DNA of 53,010 nt from Phycisphaerales bacterium (GCA_030054025.1 JASGCQ010000006.1:1-53010); one strand, 5' to 3'. Positions 26,175-34,442 are shown, counted from the stretch's first letter. Numbers and translations are program-made. Notes: generated by a model not told the origin, from the letters alone.

Positions 26175-26756
26175 TCAAAGCGTCAATTTTTTCTTTAATC
26201 TTCGTCTTGCATCATTCAAGTGCCATCTGCTGTTATTTTCGGTTATGTCTAATAATTGGGCTATTTCCTTGTGCGAACAATCGTCAAATACAAATAGGTT
26301 GAACACATTGCGTTGGGCATCTGGTAGCGAATGCACCAATGCAAGTAGTTCTTTGTAAGCCATTTTCCCTATGGTGGTTTCGGGTACAGGGACTTCTTTA
26401 TCTTCGGCTACAGTCTGGATATATTGTTCGTGTCGCTGTTTTTTTCTCAAAAAATCCATTATCGTATTAATGGTAATGCGGTGTATCCAACCCTCAAAAG
26501 ACCCAGTTGCCATATAATTTTCGAGATGAGTCAATATCTTAAAAAACGAATCGTTGAGTATTTCGTTTGCATGATTGGTTTCGGGTACATACCTGCGAAT
26601 TTTGGCATACAGCAGGGGAGCAAAACGATCATATAGTTGTTTCTGAGCCTGCCTATCCTTGTCCTTACATTGATTAATAAGCAATAGCAAGCCCTCATCG
26701 CCAATAGGCGAGTTTTCTTTTGATACAAAAGGAGTAGGATTCGTTATTTCGCTCAA
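26175..26756 (-). CDS. ECF RNA polymerase sigma factor
   Basis: A sigma-70-family ECF factor. Region 2 includes LYDRFAPLLYAKIRRYV, NDSFFKILTHLENY and FEGWIHRITINTIMDFLRK; region 4 includes LPDAQRNVFNLFVFDDCSHKEIAQLLDI with the helix-turn-helix. No ATG exists in frame before region 2, so the start is not ATG. A TACCTTTG element lies at 26796-26803, so transcription begins near 26788, and I choose TTG 26756 (MSEITNPTP, 193 residues); TTG 26765 and 26777 are alternatives. The trans-envelope anti-sigma-like gene follows after 12 bases, so the pair is expected to work together. Confidence 0.85.
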   Translation of the reverse strand: MSEITNPTPFVSKENSPIGDEGLLLLINQCKDKDRQAQKQLYDRFAPLLYAKIRRYVPETNHANEILNDSFFKILTHLENYMATGSFEGWIHRITINTIMDFLRKKQRHEQYIQTVAEDKEVPVPETTIGKMAYKELLALVHSLPDAQRNVFNLFVFDDCSHKEIAQLLDITENNSRWHLNDARRRLKKKLTL

Positions 26757-26795
26757 TCCAGTCAATGTATTGTGCAATAATGATATATACGCATT

Positions 26796-26803
26796 CAAAG
26801 GTA
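26796..26803 (-). promoter_or_regulatory. -7 element of the sigma-factor operon
   Basis: TACCTTTG on the minus strand matches TAnnTTTG. TTTT lies about 18 bases upstream as a weak -33. It sits inside the longest open frame of the sigma gene, arguing for a start downstream of 26790. Confidence 0.5.
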
Positions 26804-26883
26804 TTGACGTATGCAAACTATAAAATGTTAGCAGCTACTATAAAGAACTATTTTTGCTATGCGATTGTGAATTGAAAATCAAA

Positions 26884-27879
26884 TTATACAGATTGATACA
26901 TTTGTTCAATGATACGCACTACTTCTCTGCCTTCTTCTGCGGTAGTCATAATTCGCTGGCCGTGTACTAATACTTGCACCACATTGTTGATGAGTTTGTC
27001 GTGGTTGCTCATAGAGCCTTGATAAAGGCCGTAATCGTTATTTTTTGCCGAAATATTGATGGCAGGTATCGCCTCGCCTTTGATTTGCTGGTATTCGATT
27101 GTATTCAGGTATTGACCGCCGATTTTGACAGTACCATTTTCGGCTATAATGGTGATGGCTCCTTCCATATTCTTTTCGAAGGAGCAAGTGGTAAAATTAA
27201 AATTGACGATAGCTCCATTAGCGGCTTGCAGTACAAAACTACCCGTGTCTTCAAATTCGGTATTGCGTGTATGGGCAAAGTTCTGAAGCATCCCCTTTGC
27301 GCCTTCTATATTGCCATTGAGATAATAGAGTATATCCACAAAATGACTGAATTGGGTAAAGAGGCAACCTCCATCTTTATCTTTTTTGCCACGCCAATCG
27401 CTTTGGCTATAATAGTTGTCGCCACGATTCCAAAAGCAATTGACTTGCAACATAAAAATTTTGCCCAAACGTCCTTCGTCAATTAATTGTTTTACCGCAA
27501 CTACGGGTGGGTTGTATCGGTTTTGTTTTACGGCAAAAATGGTTTTACCCGAATTGTTTGCAGCAGCAATCATCCTATCACATTCTGCCACACTGAGTGC
27601 CATTGGTTTTTCTACCACCACATGCCAACCTGCTTGTAGTGCGGCTATACTATGCTTTTCGTGCAAATAGTTGGGCGTGCATACACACAATACATCTGCT
27701 TGTGCTGTATGTAGCAATGCCTCGATCGTATCATAAAACGAAACATCAAATAAAGTGGACCTCGAACTATCTATATCACATAAGGCTACAAGCCTGGCTT
27801 CGGGATGTTGCAAGATATGTTCGGCATGTCGCCGACCAATATTTCCTAATCCGATAATGGCAAATGTTACTTGATTCAT
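26884..27879 (-). CDS. Gfo/Idh/MocA-family oxidoreductase
   Basis: An NAD(P)-dependent sugar or cyclitol dehydrogenase-like protein. With the start at ATG 27879 (331 residues), the Rossmann motif GLGNIG is at 10-15 and the family motif EKP lies in VVVEKPMALS near 95. KQNRYNPPV and GGCLFTQFSHFVDILYYL follow; H in the latter is likely catalytic. UDP-sugar oxidoreductases in polysaccharide pathways are among the closest relatives, but no partner enzymes lie next to it. The preceding ABC-2 permease gene ends 19 bases away, so the two may be co-transcribed. Confidence 0.85.
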   Translation of the reverse strand: MNQVTFAIIGLGNIGRRHAEHILQHPEARLVALCDIDSSRSTLFDVSFYDTIEALLHTAQADVLCVCTPNYLHEKHSIAALQAGWHVVVEKPMALSVAECDRMIAAANNSGKTIFAVKQNRYNPPVVAVKQLIDEGRLGKIFMLQVNCFWNRGDNYYSQSDWRGKKDKDGGCLFTQFSHFVDILYYLNGNIEGAKGMLQNFAHTRNTEFEDTGSFVLQAANGAIVNFNFTTCSFEKNMEGAITIIAENGTVKIGGQYLNTIEYQQIKGEAIPAINISAKNNDYGLYQGSMSNHDKLINNVVQVLVHGQRIMTTAEEGREVVRIIEQMYQSV

Positions 27880-27898
27880 TGCTCTGTTGTCTAAAATA

Positions 27899-28996
27899 TT
27901 ATTCCCATTTAAATACCCTTGCGGCAAAAACATACACTACAATACCCCAAATCAACAACACTAAAATATCTACGCGCAAATCCCAAAGTCCTGCACCCTC
28001 AAAAGCTGTTTTGCGCAGGGCATTATTGAGGTAAGTGAGTGGCATAATACGGCAAAGAGGTTGCAACCATTTCGGAAAATTATCTATCGAAAAAAATGTG
28101 CCTGCCAACAAAAATTGGGGCATGGTAATCATATTTGCTAAGGGAGGTATGGAGGACTCGCTTTTGGCTAATCCACTGACAGCAAAACCAAATCCCATAA
28201 AGACCATTACGCCGATGACACAGAAAAAAATCATCTGAAATACCGTAAGCCAACCATGAATGAGGTGATAATCGAAAGCCCAATAACCCACAGCGATAAT
28301 GACAATAGCGGTAATGATTTGAAATACCATACGGGCAATACCTTCGCTCAACACAATCACCTCTCGGCGAACAGGGGTGGCAAAAAATCGTTTCAATACC
28401 AAGGTCTGGCGCATATTAAAAAAGATAAAGGCGGTACCAAATATGCTGCCTGCCAATAAAGAAAAACCCAATTGTCCGGGCAAGATAAAGTCAATGGTTT
28501 TGAATTCACGCATCTTTGTAGCCGTAACAGTTACCGTAGCTTGGTCGGCTATCTTTTGTGCTATTTCGGGGTTTAGTCCTTGTACCGCTTCATTGATAAT
28601 AGAGCGCAATTGGTATAGCTTATCCGCTTGCGATTCTGCCCCTTTCAATTCAATCTTAAAAGCAGGTTTTAAAATTTTTTGTACCTGAATGTCCAATACC
28701 GCAGCAATCTCCGCATTTTTGATGGCTTTTTGCAAGGCATCTTCTCCCGAAATATTCACCCACTTGATGGCAGGATTTTGCTCCAATACTTTATAGAGGG
28801 CATTATTGGTATCACAATGAGCCGATTTTGCCAACTTGACACTAAAGCCCTTGCTACCACCCAAAAAACCAAAGGCAATGATAAAGACTAAAGGAAACGC
28901 AATACTGAAAACCACGGCAGAGGGACTTTTGGTAATAGACTGAAGGCTGGCTTTGGTCAGTGCCTTGAGTGCCCGAAAATTATTGTATGAAGACAT
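27899..28996 (-). CDS. ABC-2-type transporter permease, orphan
   Basis: A membrane permease of 365 residues. One helix near residues 27-48 (AVVFSIAFPLVFIIAFGFLG) is followed by an extracytoplasmic domain to about 165, then five or so helices with the ABC-2 pattern (ILPGQLGFSLLAGSIFGTAF, and PLTYLNNALRKTAFEG near the end). The layout matches YhfG/DrrB-like drug or lipid exporters. No ATP-binding subunit is encoded next to it: downstream is an oxidoreductase and upstream lie IS relics. A TACATTTG element at 29023-29030 can drive it. Confidence 0.85.
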   Translation of the reverse strand: MSSYNNFRALKALTKASLQSITKSPSAVVFSIAFPLVFIIAFGFLGGSKGFSVKLAKSAHCDTNNALYKVLEQNPAIKWVNISGEDALQKAIKNAEIAAVLDIQVQKILKPAFKIELKGAESQADKLYQLRSIINEAVQGLNPEIAQKIADQATVTVTATKMREFKTIDFILPGQLGFSLLAGSIFGTAFIFFNMRQTLVLKRFFATPVRREVIVLSEGIARMVFQIITAIVIIAVGYWAFDYHLIHGWLTVFQMIFFCVIGVMVFMGFGFAVSGLAKSESSIPPLANMITMPQFLLAGTFFSIDNFPKWLQPLCRIMPLTYLNNALRKTAFEGAGLWDLRVDILVLLIWGIVVYVFAARVFKWE

Positions 28997-29022
28997 ATTG
29001 TGCTGAATCCGTAAATGTGTGA

Positions 29023-29030
29023 CAAATGTA
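29023..29030 (-). promoter_or_regulatory. -7 element upstream of ABC-2 permease
   Basis: TACATTTG on the minus strand matches TAnnTTTG, 26 bases before the ATG. No clear -33 element is seen. Confidence 0.45.
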
Positions 29031-29179
29031 GCAACTAAGCACTGTATAATTGCTTAAAAAGTATTTGTGCCAATGGAACTTCTTGAGTAAAAATCTACAA
29101 TTCTATCCCAAATGTCCCAAAATAAGCGATTTCTAAATTATTGCCTTATCGCTCTGTGCAGAGGCTTTAAGTATTGATT

Positions 29180-29629
29180 CTGAAAACCTCTTTTGGAAGA
29201 AATTAAACAGTGATTTGCTACAGACTTTTGCAAGATGATTGACCAAGTCCAACTACAATAAAAGGAGAAGAAGACAACAAGCCTATATCCAATTATTGAA
29301 TGAAGAATAGCACAAAAATTCAATGAATTTGAGTCTGTCTTTATTGTTGAGGCTATTCCCCAACCTGTAAAATAGAACTTAAAACACCTAAGCAAAGCAA
29401 TCAAAGTAAAAAAACAAGTAATCCCTTCGTATTTAGAAAATGTAGGAAAAGAATTGAACCCATTTTCTCTCAACTCTGCGACCATTTTCTGATCAAACAA
29501 AATTATGCCAAAACTTTTGAAGAATTGACGATTAGGATAAAGTCCAAGTGCTGCGATTGGGCTGCTTTGCCACCACTAAATGCCTGCAATAACAGACCCT
29601 TCAATCATCTTAATTTTGCTTTGGCTTAA
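29180..29629 (+). pseudogene. IS982-family transposase relic
   Basis: In the frame running from 29435 to the stop at 29627-29629, translation reads RKCRKRIEPIFSQLCDHFLI and then NYAKTFEELTIRI, ending NNRPFNHLNFALA. This fits the conserved C-terminus of IS982 transposases (RKRIET-FSQLCDQF, then NYAK and NxPINHLKFALA). Upstream, DFCKMIDQVQLQ near 29220-29255 may be the N-terminal part, but stops and frame changes interrupt it. The catalytic middle is lost or scrambled, so the element cannot move. The C-terminal match is clear; the left limit is approximate. Confidence 0.7.
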
Positions 29630-29640
29630 TCGCACAAGGG

Positions 29641-29717
29641 GTTAAACTACTTTTCGCCAATTAAACTATTTAAATTATTTTTACAACTTGTTGCACTTCA
29701 AGATTGAATTCAGCATG
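29641..29717 (+). mobile_element. IS30-family relic, transposase C-terminus and right end
   Basis: Translation reads LNYFSPIKLFKLFLQLVALQD then stop. LNYFSPIKLF is the typical last motif of IS30 transposases. The final DNA stretch is nearly identical to 190-226. It follows the IS982 relic after 11 bases, so at least two different elements decayed on this spot. Its right edge abuts the promoter region of the bacilliredoxin gene. Confidence 0.7.
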
Positions 29718-29721
29718 GCAG

Positions 29722-29729
29722 TAATTTTG
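29722..29729 (+). promoter_or_regulatory. -7 element of the bacilliredoxin gene
   Basis: TAATTTTG matches TAnnTTTG, 28 bases before the ATG at 29758. It begins about 5 bases after the IS30 scar, so the -33 region would lie in IS-derived DNA. Confidence 0.45.
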
Positions 29730-29757
29730 CTCCAAATAAAAAATAAAAAAAACAAAA

Positions 29758-30171
29758 ATGTATCCTTCCGAAATTGTATTACCGATGAAAGCCGAATTGA
29801 CAAGCAATGGCTTTGAAGACTTGAGTACTCCCGAAGCAGTAGAAAATGCTATAAGACAAAGTGGCACTACTCTACTGGTGATTAATTCAGTTTGTGGTTG
29901 CTCTGCTGGTACGGCTCGCCCCGGAGTTTTGCGTGCGGTGCAGAATGCACCTAAAAAACCTGAGCATCTTACAACCAGCTTTGCAGGTTACGACATAGAT
30001 GCGGTAAAAAAGGCACGCACTTACTTATTGCCTTATCCATCATCCAGCCCTGCGATTGCTTTATTAAAAGACGGTCAATTAGTACACATGATAGAGCGTC
30101 ACATGATTGAAGGTTGTTCGGCAGATATGATTGCTGCCAATTTGCAAGAAGCCTTCGAACAACATTGTTAG
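29758..30171 (+). CDS. BrxA/BrxB-family bacilliredoxin
   Basis: A 137-residue thioredoxin-fold protein of the YphP/YqiW family. The redox motif CGC is at 46-48 in NSVCGCSAGTARPGV, the family hallmark. In Firmicutes these proteins remove bacillithiol from S-bacillithiolated proteins; Bacteroidota members are common, but whether this organism makes bacillithiol is not visible here. A third cysteine lies in MIEGCSADM near the C-terminus. The gene follows IS982 and IS30 relics and ends at its own terminator, so it is probably a single-gene transcript. Confidence 0.9.
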   Translation: MYPSEIVLPMKAELTSNGFEDLSTPEAVENAIRQSGTTLLVINSVCGCSAGTARPGVLRAVQNAPKKPEHLTTSFAGYDIDAVKKARTYLLPYPSSSPAIALLKDGQLVHMIERHMIEGCSADMIAANLQEAFEQHC

Positions 30172-30186
30172 TAAGTTCCCTTAATT

Positions 30187-30217
30187 AAAAGAGCGAAGAC
30201 AAAGTCTGCGCTCTTTT
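30187..30217 (+). terminator. Terminator after the bacilliredoxin gene
   Basis: A 14-base stem (30187-30200 with 30204-30217, one mismatch) with a three-base loop is followed by further T to 30220. It lies 15 bases after the stop codon. Confidence 0.8.
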
Positions 30218-30282
30218 TTTGCTCATCCTGTTCAGAAAAATGAGTAGCACTTATCTTTACACACAAATAAACACAAGTAAAA

Positions 30283-30570
30283 ATGCCTGAAATAAATGAA
30301 GAACTATGTCCGCTTTGCGGCAGAGTTTTGGCAGATCCAATTAGCCGCCACCATCTGATTCCCCTAAGCAAAGGAGGTAAAGACACGCCCACTATTGCCA
30401 TGCACAAAATCTGCCAAAACAAAATTCACGCTGTATTCACCGAAACGGAACTCAAGAATTATTATTACACAGTAGAGCGCATTCAAGAAAATGAGGAAAT
30501 CAATAAGTTCATCAAATGGGTCAAGAAAAAAGAACTTTCGTTTAATGATGTTTCGATAAAGAAGAAATAA
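30283..30570 (+). CDS. Small HNH-motif protein
   Basis: A 95-residue protein with a compact HNH-type site. A zinc knuckle CPLC at 9-12 is followed by HHLIPLSKGG at 23-32 and MHKICQNKIH at 40-49, giving the H-N-H order with H41 and C44 completing a zinc site. The C-terminal half is helical and charged. Such proteins include nicking nucleases of mobile or defence origin, but free-standing HNH proteins of this size are widespread and uncharacterised. It lies in an island between IS relics and a MITE; activity is unproven. Confidence 0.75.
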   Translation: MPEINEELCPLCGRVLADPISRHHLIPLSKGGKDTPTIAMHKICQNKIHAVFTETELKNYYYTVERIQENEEINKFIKWVKKKELSFNDVSIKKK

Positions 30571-30613
30571 TTTTATTCAAAAACTATTCTTAACTATTGT
30601 AATATTAAAAATT

Positions 30614-31675
30614 ATGAGCCCACATCAAATCTTGTGCAATTTAAAGAAAATTAATTATTGTGTGTGTTTTTTCCTGCTTTTCCCTTTTAGTTTAAATGCT
30701 CAATTTAGCAAAGATGACATACTAAAGAGTTATAAATTTTTTTCTGTAAATGTTTTTGAAAACACTAACTTTCTAACATATAGAAAGAATGACTTGCCCA
30801 AGCCAACTATTTTATTTATTGGTGGTTCAGGATTTAATCCTATGTTTATCAATGGTAATTTTTATGGAATCCCATTCGATTTTTTCAAATATGCGGACAG
30901 TTTTAATTTTATAGTACTTCAAAAGCCAAATATTCCAATATTTGATGATAGCACTCAAAATAAATTTCTAAACAAATCATTTCCAACTGGATTTTATTTG
31001 GATAGCACAGGTAATTATCCACCCGAATTTGTTATAAAAAATGATAAAAATTATTATATAAATGCGCACATGAAAGTTATCCAGTACTTAAATAAACAAT
31101 CTTGGGTAAAAAAAAATAGTATTGTTTTAATTGGTCATTCACAAGGAGCATTGATTGCTACAACACTTGCAGTAAAAAGTAAAGCAATAAGCAAAGTTGT
31201 GGTAATGTCCCCTGGAAGTATTTTTAATAGATTTCATGAATTTATAAGGCAGGTTAGGTTAGAAGAAGCCTTTAATTGGCTTTCTCACGACAAAGCACAG
31301 CAAAAAATAGATTCAATATATGATAGTCAAAGAGCTTTATTGGATAGTAAAAATGATGCAATAAAAAAATACGACCCTTTTAGTTATAAATCATACTACT
31401 CTTTCAATTATCCGAGTTTTATTAGTTCAATATTAAGTATTAATCAAAAAACATTATTAATTTATGGGACAAGCAGTATTCAAGATTTAGATTGTGACTA
31501 TTTGAAACTCTATATTAATGAGCAAAATAAAAATAATATTGAAATTAAGGCTTATGCTGGTTATGACCACAATTATTTTGAAAATATTTTTGATGCAAAA
31601 GGTGCTTTTATAGAGCAAAAATTTCATTGGGATGATGTGATGAAGGATGTGATGGAGTGGATTGTTCAAAAATAG
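30614..31675 (+). CDS. Secreted alpha/beta-hydrolase-fold protein
   Basis: A 353-residue protein with a signal peptide (cleavage probably after FSLNA near 29). The nucleophile elbow GHSQG is at 174-178 with S176, the oxyanion-side motif FIGGSGFNP is near 68-76, and a late histidine occurs in GYDHNYFEN near 318. The family covers esterases and peptidases, so the substrate is open. The gene is much richer in A/T, with many AAA, AAT and ATT codons, than its housekeeping neighbours. A miniature transposon begins 9 bases after the stop. Together these suggest horizontal acquisition. Confidence 0.75.
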   Translation: MSPHQILCNLKKINYCVCFFLLFPFSLNAQFSKDDILKSYKFFSVNVFENTNFLTYRKNDLPKPTILFIGGSGFNPMFINGNFYGIPFDFFKYADSFNFIVLQKPNIPIFDDSTQNKFLNKSFPTGFYLDSTGNYPPEFVIKNDKNYYINAHMKVIQYLNKQSWVKKNSIVLIGHSQGALIATTLAVKSKAISKVVVMSPGSIFNRFHEFIRQVRLEEAFNWLSHDKAQQKIDSIYDSQRALLDSKNDAIKKYDPFSYKSYYSFNYPSFISSILSINQKTLLIYGTSSIQDLDCDYLKLYINEQNKNNIEIKAYAGYDHNYFENIFDAKGAFIEQKFHWDDVMKDVMEWIVQK

Positions 31676-31683
31676 AGCAGTTA

Positions 31684-31872
31684 TTTAACCCAGATTCCGC
31701 AGTAGGAATAAATTCCATTACAACATACTGAATATCAATAGAGAATGACTAATTTTTTCTAATGTGCAGCATTAGAGTTTTTTATGTCAATATCCTCTGT
31801 AAAGCAATACAGTGTTTGCTTTTAGCAGGTTCTCGATTTCAAAAAATACTCAATTGCGGAATCTGGGTTAAA
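31684..31872. mobile_element. MITE with perfect 18-base terminal inverted repeats
   Basis: TTTAACCCAGATTCCGCA at 31684-31701 is repeated exactly in reverse complement at 31855-31872, bounding 189 bases without a transposase. Both ends contain TTAA followed inwards by CCCAG, so a TTAA target duplication is possible. The left interior (CAGTAGG, then an ATG-initiated ATGACTAATTTTTTC at about 31746) resembles the start of the IS1380-like fragment at 52817, suggesting an internally deleted derivative of that family. Confidence 0.8.
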
Positions 31873-32331
31873 CCTAAAGAAAATTTTATCATTTTGTGAA
31901 AATTATAACAACAAGCCAAATAATGAACTTGAAAAATATAAATTACAATAATATATTTTGTTTCCTATTCGTATCTTTATACTCTTTCTTTTAAAACAAA
32001 AAAAGAGTTTCCTTCATATTACCTTTGCCGTTGCGCTAAATTGTTGACTCTGCTTTCTCTTTTTTTAAACTAAGATATATAACCCATAGGAATTAGTGTA
32101 GAACCATTAGTTTGTTTAAACTTACAGAAAAACCAGCAACAAAACGACTTGCCTTTCACAAGCAAAATTGCTATAATGTTGTCTTCCATAAGCATTAAAC
32201 CTTCTCGTTTTTTGCCTCAAACTCAAATTTATGAAGTTTTAAATGCTTTTTTAGTACCCTGCAATTAGCAATTTGAATTCGTTATCTTTGAGAATAGGTG
32301 CAGATTCTAAACGCTCTTGTTTTAAAGCACC
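31873..32331. other. Intergenic region without a recognised gene
   Basis: About 460 AT-rich bases. At 31922 a 23-codon frame (MNLKNINYNNIFCFLFVSLY, then SFF and stop) looks like a bare signal peptide and resembles the N-terminus of the hydrolase at 30614 (NLKKINYCVCFFLLF). It may be a truncated gene. I see nothing else that I can name. Confidence 0.45.
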
Positions 32332-32619
32332 TTATTTCCTTTCGATAATATAAAGGTCTTCATTATCCCTTTTCATTCTATAATGCTCTCGAGCAAATAC
32401 CTCAAGCCTTTTAGGGTCGCTTAGTAAAAGTTGTAAATCTTGCTCCATCCCTTCAGTTTTCGCAGTCAGAAATTGAATATGCTCTTGAGTATCCTTCAAT
32501 TCTTTACGGGCTTCCTGTTGAGTCATCCAATCATTTTGGTCAAAGAAAATCATCCATACCACAAATGCGGCACTGGTAATTGTGTATTTATTGAGCAAAA
32601 ATTTGAGCGTCTTTTTCAT
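32332..32619 (-). CDS. Septum formation initiator family protein (FtsB/DivIC-like)
   Basis: A small bitopic division protein of 95 residues. A basic N-terminus is followed by a membrane helix (TITSAAFVVWMIFFDQ, residues about 12-28), a coiled coil (QEARKELKDTQEHIQFLTAK, then EGMEQDLQLLLSD) and a short C-terminal segment with REHYRMKRDNEDLYII, the family ending. In other bacteria it forms the FtsQLB-type complex that activates septal wall synthesis. The start at ATG 32619 places it 7 bases after the eno stop; a longer frame would overlap eno. The eno-ftsB order is also found in many other bacteria. Confidence 0.88.
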   Translation of the reverse strand: MKKTLKFLLNKYTITSAAFVVWMIFFDQNDWMTQQEARKELKDTQEHIQFLTAKTEGMEQDLQLLLSDPKRLEVFAREHYRMKRDNEDLYIIERK

Positions 32620-32626
32620 AGCAAAA

Positions 32627-33916
32627 CTATTTGCCAAACTTTAATTTCTTGCTGGGATAATAAGCACTTCCTCCCAATTCCTCTTCGATACGAAGCAATT
32701 GATTGTACTTAGCCATACGATCGGAGCGTGAAGCAGAACCGGTCTTGATTTGGCCACAATTCAAAGCTACGGCAAGGTCTGCAATTGTGTAATCTTCCGT
32801 TTCTCCACTACGATGACTCATGATGGTGTTGTAGCCTGCACATTGCGCCATAGATACCGCATCAATCGTTTCCGAAAGTGTACCAATTTGATTCACCTTT
32901 ACCAAAAGGCCGTTGGCTATATTTTCGTTAATTCCTTTTTCGAGGCGTTGTACATTCGTTACAAAAAGATCATCACCCACCAATTGCACTTTATTGCCCA
33001 AGGCATCGGTCAAGAATTTCCATCCTTTCCAATCATCTTCGTCCATACCATCTTCGATACTCACGATAGGGTACTTCTTACACCATTTCACCCAATAAGC
33101 CACCAATTCTTCACTGTTCATTGTAGTGCCGCCCGATTTGTGGAAATGGTATTTTTTGCTTTTAGCATCCCACAATTCGCTGATAGCCGCATCCATAGCA
33201 ATAGACACTTGCTCGCCGGGTTTGTACCCTGCTTTTTCAATCGCCTTCAATACCGTTTCAATTGCCTCTTCATTGCTTTTGATGTCGGGGGCAAAACCTC
33301 CTTCATCACCCACATTCGTAGAATAGCCTTTTTCTTTCAACACATTTTTGAGTTGATGAAAAATTTCTACACCCCAACGCAAACCTTCAGAAAACGAAGC
33401 AGCACCATTGGGCACAACCATAAATTCTTGGAAGTCAATTTTATTATCCGCATGTGCACCACCGTTCAAGATATTCATCATCGGCACAGGCAAAGTCTTT
33501 GCATTGGCACCGCCTACATAACGATATAAAGAAAGCCCAGTTGATAGAGCAGCAGCTTTAGCCGCAGCCATGCTCACTGCCAAGGTTGCATTCGCTCCAA
33601 TTTTTGATTTATTGGCAGTGCCATCAATTTCAAGCATCAATTCATCAATCTCACGTTGGTTCGTTACCTCAATACCATAAAGCTCCTCAGCCAACTCTTC
33701 GTTGATATTATTTACCGCTTTCAAAACACCTTTTCCTAAGTATTTTTTCTTGTCGCGATCGCGCAATTCAACCGCTTCGTGTTTGCCAGTAGATGCGCCA
33801 GAAGGTACAGCTGCACGACCCATAGAGCCATCGCTGGTATGTAAATCAACTTCAACTGTAGGATTGCCACGAGAATCTAATATCTGGCGGGCATGGATGT
33901 TTGTAATGAAACTCAT
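32627..33916 (-). CDS. eno: Enolase
   Basis: Converts 2-phosphoglycerate to phosphoenolpyruvate in glycolysis and back in gluconeogenesis. At 429 residues it is full length. [15 protein letters not shown] is the N-terminal loop. The metal ligands lie in [17 protein letters not shown] and [10 protein letters not shown], and the catalytic loop ends with [10 protein letters not shown]. It is followed by the FtsB-like gene and preceded by a TATTTTTG promoter element. It works in the same pathway as pckA. Confidence 0.98.
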   Translation of the reverse strand: MSFITNIHARQILDSRGNPTVEVDLHTSDGSMGRAAVPSGASTGKHEAVELRDRDKKKYLGKGVLKAVNNINEELAEELYGIEVTNQREIDELMLEIDGTANKSKIGANATLAVSMAAAKAAALSTGLSLYRYVGGANAKTLPVPMMNILNGGAHADNKIDFQEFMVVPNGAASFSEGLRWGVEIFHQLKNVLKEKGYSTNVGDEGGFAPDIKSNEEAIETVLKAIEKAGYKPGEQVSIAMDAAISELWDAKSKKYHFHKSGGTTMNSEELVAYWVKWCKKYPIVSIEDGMDEDDWKGWKFLTDALGNKVQLVGDDLFVTNVQRLEKGINENIANGLLVKVNQIGTLSETIDAVSMAQCAGYNTIMSHRSGETEDYTIADLAVALNCGQIKTGSASRSDRMAKYNQLLRIEEELGGSAYYPSKKLKFGK

Positions 33917-33940
33917 TGAATAATTTGTTTTTTAGCACTG

Positions 33941-33948
33941 CAAAAATA
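33941..33948 (-). promoter_or_regulatory. eno -7 promoter element
   Basis: TATTTTTG on the minus strand matches TAnnTTTG and lies 24 bases before the eno ATG. No convincing -33 is seen. Confidence 0.45.
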
Positions 33949-34038
33949 ATAAACTTTAGAGAAGTTGAATTGCTTAAAAAGTTAATTAGTTGAATGTGTA
34001 CATTCATTAACGATTTATGATTAACCACTCAACATTAA

Positions 34039-34419
34039 TTAAGCTCCTGCAATCACCGATATCTCTACCTGTACCCCTTTGGGCAATCCGGCAACTTGTA
34101 CCGTTTCTCGGGCAGGAAAATTATCTGTAAAGTAACGAGCATAGACCTCGTTTACTGTAGCAAATTTGCCCATATCTATCAAGAAAATGGAAGTCTTGAT
34201 GATGTGGCAGAAATCCATTCCCGCTTCTGTGAGAATTGCTTTGATGTTTTCCATTACCTTTTCGGTTTCTGTTGCAATATCACCTACAAACAAAGTTCCG
34301 TCTTTAGGGTCAAGAGCTATTTGCCCCGATACGAAAAGCATATTGCCATATTGTACCGCTTGGTTGTAGGGACCTATGGGTGCAGGCGCATTTGTTGTGC
34401 GAATTATTTTCTTTTCCAT
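34039..34419 (-). CDS. ridA: RidA-family imine/enamine deaminase
   Basis: Hydrolyses reactive 2-aminoacrylate and related enamines released by PLP enzymes. With the start at ATG 34419 it has 126 residues, the family norm. APIGPYNQAV, LFVSGQIALDP and FPARETVQVAGLPKGVQVEI carry the conserved surface and the active-site arginine. The longer frame to 34470 would run into the divergent tsaB promoter. The -7 element TACATTTG ends 4 bases before the ATG, so the message is probably leaderless. Confidence 0.94.
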   Translation of the reverse strand: MEKKIIRTTNAPAPIGPYNQAVQYGNMLFVSGQIALDPKDGTLFVGDIATETEKVMENIKAILTEAGMDFCHIIKTSIFLIDMGKFATVNEVYARYFTDNFPARETVQVAGLPKGVQVEISVIAGA

Positions 34420-34423
34420 GGTG

Positions 34424-34431
34424 CAAATGTA
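34424..34431 (-). promoter_or_regulatory. ridA -7 promoter element
   Basis: TACATTTG on the minus strand ends 4 bases before ATG 34419, placing the expected transcription start at or beside the start codon. Confidence 0.6.
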
Positions 34432-34442
34432 ATACCTAAGCC

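Noticed and set aside
32750..33529. 259-codon frame opposite eno
   Set aside because: An antisense shadow of enolase; no start context or motifs of its own.
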